Positions 59,984 to 64,000 of a stretch of DNA of 64,000 bases are shown here, piece by piece (positions within the stretch are counted from its first letter, which is position 1; each line of letters opens with the position of its first letter). The position numbers were made by a program, and so were the translations under genes. A model generated the notes under the pieces. That model ran no database searches. It worked only from the letters and a program-made list of their open reading frames with translations, and was not told the DNA's origin. Source of the stretch: Thermofilum sp. (GTDB lineage: Archaea; Thermoproteota; Thermoprotei; Thermofilales; Thermofilaceae); the NCBI GenBank assembly GCA_038741495.1, contig JAVYKX010000001.1, forward strand, positions 366,918-430,917, in the 5' to 3' direction.

Positions 59984-60625
59984 GTGAGAGACATGAGGGC
60001 GGAAGACTCTGAACTGAGCGATGCGGTTGCGCTAGCTGATCTAGCTCGGAGGATGAGAAGGTACTTCCTAACGGTCCAAACGGCTTACGCGTTCCTCTTC
60101 AACGCCACGATAATTTGCGCCTACTGGCTGGCGGTGATATCCTTGGCTTTCCTGTTCGACCTTGTCGAGCCGCTTCTGTTCTGGGTGGCCGCCCTCATCA
60201 TCCTTATACCAGTTGTGCTCCTAGCTGCCTACGTGAGTGGGGTTGCCTCCCCGAGTGCCACTTCCCAGGTCTGGAGGACTCGAGGCAAGTACTTCGGGCT
60301 GTTCTTCGCCGTGCCTTTCGTCATCACGTATTCCATGCGCCTGCCACCGTACATGTACTCCATAGCTTGGTACCCTGCGCTCGCGGTCTCACTGCTCCTC
60401 GTACACGTCTTCATCGAGAGAGAATCCTACCGGCGTGGCGAAGTCCTGGCTATGCCCTTCCTCATCTCATCGGTACTTACGCTGCTGACCTCCCCTCTCA
60501 TCATCGTCATAATTAACAAGTCGCCACTCGCCGCTTGGACGCTAGCTCTATCCCTCATGCTCACCAGCTACACTTCCGCCGCCTTCATAGCACTATACAA
60601 AGCTAGAAGGGCTCTAGTGGGTTAG
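59984..60625 (+). CDS. ABC exporter membrane protein, second
   Basis: 213 residues, six predicted hydrophobic segments. The N-terminus is soluble and acidic (EDSELSDAVALADLARRM), then come helices with FAVPFVITYSM. No family motif was recognised. Its position three bases after the ABC-2-type permease suggests a third component of the same complex. It ends right before the partial copy of the GC-rich RNA-like element. Confidence 0.62.
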   Translation: MRDMRAEDSELSDAVALADLARRMRRYFLTVQTAYAFLFNATIICAYWLAVISLAFLFDLVEPLLFWVAALIILIPVVLLAAYVSGVASPSATSQVWRTRGKYFGLFFAVPFVITYSMRLPPYMYSIAWYPALAVSLLLVHVFIERESYRRGEVLAMPFLISSVLTLLTSPLIIVIINKSPLAAWTLALSLMLTSYTSAAFIALYKARRALVG

Positions 60626-60628
60626 GAT

Positions 60629-60697
60629 GGTTCCGCGCCAGTTCACTTCCCCCTTCACTGGCTTAGGCCTTCGGGCCCGCCTTGCTGCCTCCGCGAG
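60629..60697 (-). repeat. Partial second copy of the structured RNA-like element
   Basis: This stretch aligns with 30795-30870, about three quarters of positions by eye. Shared landmarks are TCCCGCGCC versus TTCCGCGCC, TCTCCCCCTTT versus TTCCCCCTT, and GGGCCCGCC versus GGCCCGCC then TGCCTCC. Its inner stem is GGCC TTCG GGCC (60666-60677), a UUCG tetraloop where the other copy has a longer stem and another loop. Strand is given as for the full copy; this copy could be on either strand. Confidence 0.55.
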
Positions 60698-60700
60698 AGT

Positions 60701-61140
60701 AGGAAAGAGCTGAGGGCGAGGCTGGAGGAGCGGGTTGAGAGGCGCGGCGCGGAGCTCCAGCAGCTCTTCGGCGAGTACGGTTTGGGTGTTGACGCGCGGA
60801 AGCTGCTGCGCAGCGCGGTGAGGGATCTGTGTTCTTCAGCCTGCCTCGCAGCCCGCTGAGCTGGTACGGCTCGCTGATCGAGGAGGTTAGGGAGGGCTTG
60901 GAGGGAGCTGGGGACGAGGTTTGGGAGGAGCTGATGCTCCACTACAGCACTGCTATCGTGGTGAGGGGCTCTACAGCTTGGGTGAAGGTGGGCTACCCTC
61001 CCTCAAGGCTCTACACCGCCAAGTTCAGGAGAAGCGTGAGCGTGGCTGAAGCTGTAGTGGCGCCGGTGGCGAGGTACCTCATCCCTCCAGGAGAGGTGAA
61101 GGTCGTCATGGAGGGTGCTTCCACTTTCCAGGCGGGCACG
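60701..61140 (+). pseudogene. Probable decayed gene after the RNA-like repeat
   Basis: 60701-60859 reads as a charged helix-rich peptide (RKELRARLEERVERRGAEL, then FGEYGLGVDARKLLRSAVRDL) with no start codon. At about 60829 a second frame continues as SWYGSLIEEVREGLEGAGDE, then HYSTAIVVRGSTAWVKVG and RRSVSVAEAVVAPVARYL, which also look like protein. A single frameshift near 60830 would join them. After 61140 the frame is low-quality. The family is unknown. Confidence 0.45.
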
Positions 61141-61246
61141 GGAGGAGGCTATGCCGCGCCGAAAACCCTCAAGCTTTTCCTCCTATCTTTTCCTCTGCGT
61201 GCTCTAGGGGCTGGTGCAGCGCAGCGGTGTTGCCGCGCGGGGTGAA

Positions 61247-61256
61247 GGTTTAAAAC
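61247..61256 (+). promoter_or_regulatory. TATA box for the winged-helix regulator
   Basis: GGTTTAAAAC is centred about 26 bases before GTG 61277, so a leaderless start at GTG 61277 or 61280 is possible besides ATG 61295. Confidence 0.45.
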
Positions 61257-61294
61257 GCGGGCTAAAGCCGGTGAGCGTGGTGTTCTGGGTTAGG

Positions 61295-61630
61295 ATGGAG
61301 GAGCTCTCTGGGCTCCTGCACGAGGTTGACTCGGATCTGCTCAACCCCAAAAGGTTCGCGATTGTAAGCCTCCTTTACGCGATCGGGCCGATGAGCCTCA
61401 GGGAGCTAAGGCAAACTCTCAACCTCACGTGGGGGGACCTGGACAGCAACATACGCAGGCTCCACGAGAAGGGTTACATACGCCTCTGGAGGGGGCTCGG
61501 CAGCGGCCCCCGAATCCTAGAAGTGAAAACGGAGCTCACCGAAGCTGGGATCCGGGAGTACGAGAAGCTAGCTCAGCAGCTAAGCGCAGTCCTGCGGAAG
61601 GTGGAAGAAGCCAAGAAGCAGGCCTGTTAG
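61295..61630 (+). CDS. Winged-helix transcription regulator (MarR/PadR-like)
   Basis: 111 residues from ATG 61295; GTG 61277 would add six. The fold is wHTH: FAIVSLLYAIGPMSLRELRQTLNLTWGDLDSNIRRLHEKGYIRLWRG at about 20-65, followed by a wing and a helix with EYEKLAQQLSAVLRKVEE for dimerisation. It belongs to a group of small archaeal regulators that sense ligands or redox. It lies downstream of the ABC exporter and could be its regulator through the 58290 palindrome, but this is inference. Confidence 0.8.
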   Translation: MEELSGLLHEVDSDLLNPKRFAIVSLLYAIGPMSLRELRQTLNLTWGDLDSNIRRLHEKGYIRLWRGLGSGPRILEVKTELTEAGIREYEKLAQQLSAVLRKVEEAKKQAC

Positions 61631-61877
61631 CAGCAACCAGAGCGGTCCAGCTCGAGTGCTACGCTGATGCTGTGGCGAGACATTATTCAAGCTGCTAGGC
61701 ATACTGCGAAAGCGGTGCTACCCATACTTTCCCCTCGTCAGTGCCCTCTACAGGGAGGCTTTCGAAACACCTAGAGCAGGCTCCGCCCTCTTTCTTCTCC
61801 ACCTGGATTAGAGTGCAACCGCCGGGTGTGCAGCGCGAAGCTTAATATCACTGTAAGGCCGAAACTTCCCCGTATCT
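61631..61877. other. Spacer with no gene seen
   Basis: About 245 bases between the winged-helix gene and the HEPN gene. The last 40 bases contain AGCTTAATATC, a likely TATA box for the HEPN/MNT pair. Nothing else was recognised. Confidence 0.4.
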
Positions 61878-62264
61878 ATGGAGCTGCCCAGCGAGTGGGT
61901 TGAGAAGGCTGACATCTTCTTTCGTGAAGCTAAAAGACACATCGAAGAGGGGGTTTACTGGCTGTCATGCTTCGAAGCCCAGCAGGCTGCCGAACTGTAT
62001 CTAAAAGCGCTTCACGTAGCAGCTGCAGGCCTCTACCCCTTCACTCACGACCTCTCCGAGCTGCTTAACTCTCTAAAAGCTCTCAACTTTAACCCTCCGG
62101 ACGATCTCTTCGTGGTCGCTGACGCTCTCACAGCTCACTACACTCTTTCAAGGTACCCGGGAAGGAAACCTGTTTCCTACACGAAAGATCTCGCTGAGAG
62201 GTGCATCTCATATGCGGAGAGAATCATCGAGTGGGTTAAGCGAGTATCTAAGGTGGAGGGCTGA
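61878..62264 (+). CDS. HEPN-domain protein of a HEPN/MNT pair
   Basis: 128 residues. The HEPN bundle is clear: WVEKADIFFREAKRHIEEGVYWLSCFEAQQAAELYLKALHVAA, then FTHDLSELL and YTKDLAERCISYAERIIEWV. The pattern Arg-x4-6-His is not obvious, so RNase activity is uncertain. Genes of this type pair with MNT-domain proteins as TA-like units in hyperthermophiles. It overlaps the next gene by 53 bases, a close translational coupling. Confidence 0.85.
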   Translation: MELPSEWVEKADIFFREAKRHIEEGVYWLSCFEAQQAAELYLKALHVAAAGLYPFTHDLSELLNSLKALNFNPPDDLFVVADALTAHYTLSRYPGRKPVSYTKDLAERCISYAERIIEWVKRVSKVEG

Positions 62265-62625
62265 ACTCCTGAAGCGGCAAAACGAGCTTCTAAATGAATT
62301 CGTAGAGAGGGTTGTAGAGAGGCTGGGGAAGTGCGCCGTGCTACTCTTCGGCTCTAGAGCCCGAGGCAACCACCTGCCCTACAGCGATTTCGACATCGCT
62401 GTCGTTGTGGAGGAAGCTGTAGACAAGCTCTCCTTGATTGAGGAGCTGCGAGCCTTGAAGCCGAGAGGGCTACCCCTCGACCTCGTGGTCTTTGGAAGGG
62501 AGGATCTGGAGAATCCAGTTGTGAAGAAGATGCTAGAAAGCGCTATCGTCCTGCACGACAGCCTCCAGCTCAGCGAACTCGTCTCAAGCTGTTGCACTCG
62601 CGGCTTGTCGAAGCCTGAGCTTTAA
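62212..62625 (+). CDS. MNT-domain nucleotidyltransferase of a HEPN/MNT pair
   Basis: 137 residues. The motif LLFGSRARGNHLPYSDFDIAVV (Gly47-Ser48, Asp59, Asp61) is intact, with a third acidic strand LPLDLVVFGRED. It is the minimal nucleotidyltransferase partner of the HEPN protein. ATG 62212 lies within the HEPN gene; later starts would cut the first helix. Confidence 0.85.
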   Translation: MRRESSSGLSEYLRWRAELLKRQNELLNEFVERVVERLGKCAVLLFGSRARGNHLPYSDFDIAVVVEEAVDKLSLIEELRALKPRGLPLDLVVFGREDLENPVVKKMLESAIVLHDSLQLSELVSSCCTRGLSKPEL

Positions 62626-62686
62626 ATGGTAGGCAGCGTTACTCTGATCGAGGGAAGAGATGTTCCAACGCTCGCATAGCGCAACG

Positions 62687-63133
62687 CTAGGTTTCACCGG
62701 CCGGGAGCCGTGGCAGGACTTTTACGCCAGGCATGTTGTGGAAGTGCTTGTCGAACGTGTACACCTCCTCGACCCCCTCCTCCTTCATCTTCACGTACGC
62801 GAGAGCATCATTTACGCTCACACTGTAGCGTTGGGCAACATCCAACGAAGCGTCGAAATCCCGAGGCTCTACGGGTAGGACCTCTATGTTCTCCTTCGAG
62901 AGTATGCCGCCGGCCACCAGCTTAATACTGTAGGATAACCCCAGTCTCGCTTCAACTACGTTCGCCACCTCGCTCACGTGGACAACGGTTGTGACCACAG
63001 GCTCCCCTTCCTCAACCCTCACCAAAACCTCCTGCGCAGCCCTTTTAACCGCAGCCTCTCTCGGGGTCAAGCTGCGCTTCGGCTTCAAGTAGGCGTGCAG
63101 AAACACGCTGGAGTCCAGGAACCTAGCCCTCAC
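62687..63133 (-). CDS. vapC: VapC-type PIN-domain toxin
   Basis: 148 residues. Catalytic acidic residues: Asp7 in RFLDSSVFLHAYL, Glu in TVVHVSEVANVVEA, Asp in SVSVNDALAYVKM and Asp in VYTFDKHFHNM. All four PIN positions are present, so it should be active. It overlaps its antitoxin gene by 11 bases. It converges with the HEPN/MNT pair after about 60 bases. Confidence 0.87.
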   Translation of the reverse strand: MRARFLDSSVFLHAYLKPKRSLTPREAAVKRAAQEVLVRVEEGEPVVTTVVHVSEVANVVEARLGLSYSIKLVAGGILSKENIEVLPVEPRDFDASLDVAQRYSVSVNDALAYVKMKEEGVEEVYTFDKHFHNMPGVKVLPRLPAGET

Positions 63134-63359
63134 GGTAGAGCGCCCCCTTCAACGCGTGAGTATCCGCGAAATCCTCAACGTCAACCTCGATTGCGTCGAA
63201 GAGTTCCGTCAGCTTCAGCGCGCCCAAAGGCTTCAACCTCAACTCACCATCATCCAATACCTCGAGCATAAACACCCGCGCACCCACCCTCCTACGCACA
63301 CTGGAGGGAATCAAGATCCTGCCAAATTTATCCATCTTCACCAGATAGCTTTCAATCAC
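63123..63359 (-). CDS. vapB: VapB-type AbrB antitoxin
   Basis: 78 residues, GTG start. The AbrB hairpin is SYLVKMDKFGRILIPSSVRRRVGARVFMLEVLDDGELRLKPL. The last 30 residues form the toxin-binding tail. It comes before vapC in the operon, as usual. No strong TATA box was identified; ATTTAGAG at about 63382 is weak. Confidence 0.85.
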   Translation of the reverse strand: MIESYLVKMDKFGRILIPSSVRRRVGARVFMLEVLDDGELRLKPLGALKLTELFDAIEVDVEDFADTHALKGALYREG

Positions 63360-63785
63360 AGCTTACACCAGAATCTCTAAATCATCCAGAAATATAATTC
63401 TTACCATCAATGCTGGGTTAGCCATCAACCAACGACCACTGTAGAGAGCATTCAGCCCGAAGATTTTAACCTTTAAGCCGGCCACGATGATCAGTAATGC
63501 CATTTTCTAACTACCACCCCTAAGCGTAAAACAAGGCTTGAAGTCCCCCGCATCAACTCCCCGAGAACTTACGAAGCATGCCTCGCTACAGACTCATATC
63601 TACGCTTCCTCCTACCCGTCCCAATAGCCGCGGCAACCCAACGTGCCTAGCGTCGCCTTGCAGGCTATGCTTGAAAGGTGAAACCTGGCTACGTACCGAT
63701 GGTTGAAGCACGGCATCGGGGACGAGTTAAACGGGAGTATCGAGGGAAGCCTTGAAAAAGTGAACGGATTGAGTTTCAAGTGGAG
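63360..63785. other. Gene-poor 426-base stretch
   Basis: Between the vapBC promoter and the surface-protein remnant I find no gene, tRNA or repeat. AATATAATTC (63393-63402) is AT-rich. The rest is ordinary sequence with frequent stops in all frames. Confidence 0.4.
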
Positions 63786-64000
63786 CTACTTTCTCCTTCT
63801 AGCCCGGATGACTAAGAGCACAGCCACCGCTAGGACTGCAAGCGCGGCAGCGATCAGCAGTAGGTTGTTTAAGTCCAGAAATCGGTGGTTTCCGGCTTGG
63901 GCTTCCAGTATGCAACGAGGTTGACGGGCTAGTTCACGGTGAAACTGTAGGTTGGTGACGTGGGGGCTGTCTCTCCGTAGGAAGTACTTAAAGGTGTAGT
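63786..64000 (-). pseudogene. C-terminus of a decayed surface-anchored protein (continues beyond window)
   Basis: On the minus strand the tail ends LDLNNLLLIAAALAV then LAVAVLLVIRARRRK and a stop at 63786-63788, a C-terminal membrane anchor with a basic end typical of archaeal surface or binding proteins. Upstream, coding-like sequence SYGETAPTSPTYSFTVN then PVNLVAYWKPKPETTDF is in another frame and is broken by a TAG (one change from CAG) between TVN and PVN. A frameshift joins it to the anchor. The 5' part lies outside the window. Confidence 0.6.

Noticed and set aside
63703-63924. 73-codon plus-strand frame near the window end
   Set aside because: It is the complement of the minus-strand surface-protein remnant, whose hydrophobic anchor is the better interpretation.
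1-64000. tRNA, rRNA and CRISPR arrays
   Set aside because: No T-loop-like GGTTCGAATCC pattern, no rRNA landmark and no regularly spaced repeats were seen on either strand by reading. A tRNAscan or CRISPR search was not available.

Overview
The window looks like a piece of a hyperthermophilic crenarchaeal chromosome, most probably a Thermofilum-like member of the Thermoproteales. The grounds are coding content rather than any marker RNA: a HerA/NurA/Mre11/Rad50 operon, an AsnRS-like asparagine synthetase, aldehyde:ferredoxin oxidoreductase with a polyferredoxin, a DUF981-type membrane protein, and many VapBC and HEPN/MNT toxin-antitoxin genes. Promoters are archaeal: a TATA box lies about 26 bases upstream of the start codon for many genes, so most transcripts are leaderless. 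GTG and TTG starts are frequent. No rRNA, tRNA or CRISPR array was seen.

Layout. 1-4.3 kb: transglutaminase-like protein, then a complete four-gene ECF vitamin/cofactor-type importer. 4.4-16.4 kb: MFS carrier, alpha/beta hydrolase, M42 peptidase, V4R-like protein, proC, PAP2 phosphatase, dipeptide epimerase, a run of unrecognised genes, an unusual HhH-GPD glycosylase and a radical SAM protein. 16.4-30.8 kb: asparagine synthetase, GPH symporter, sugar nucleotidyltransferase, membrane glycosyltransferase, SppA protease, disulfide oxidoreductase, DJ-1 family protein, ThiF/MoeB E1-like protein, MobB-Fe/S fusion, MetE and SfsA. 30.8-31.1 kb: a strikingly GC-rich, heavily self-complementary non-coding block, probably an RNA gene. 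31.1-40.2 kb: two related zinc-ribbon membrane proteins, AOR plus ferredoxin, a CBS protein, a phosphoribosyltransferase, Sua5 and a dolichol-kinase-like protein.

40.2-50.9 kb is accessory DNA in visible decay: an orphan ORF remnant, an intact VapBC, a HepT/MntA pair with a frameshift, a truncated and frameshifted Gfo/Idh gene, a ribbon-helix-helix antitoxin with an internal stop next to a PIN toxin with an altered 5' end, an intact Dpp/Opp-type ABC importer, and a creatininase pseudogene. 50.9-58.1 kb holds nurA, herA, mre11 and rad50, interrupted by an antisense HEPN gene. The Rad50-like protein has no cysteine and carries a hydrophobic hairpin where the zinc hook should be. 58.3-60.6 kb is a three-gene ABC exporter behind a perfect palindrome. 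60.6-64 kb has a second, partial copy of the GC-rich RNA-like element, a winged-helix regulator, a HEPN/MNT pair, a VapBC pair and the decayed C-terminus of a surface protein.

The strongest leads are the structured RNA candidate with its partial second copy, the hairpin-bearing Rad50, and the operator-like palindromes.
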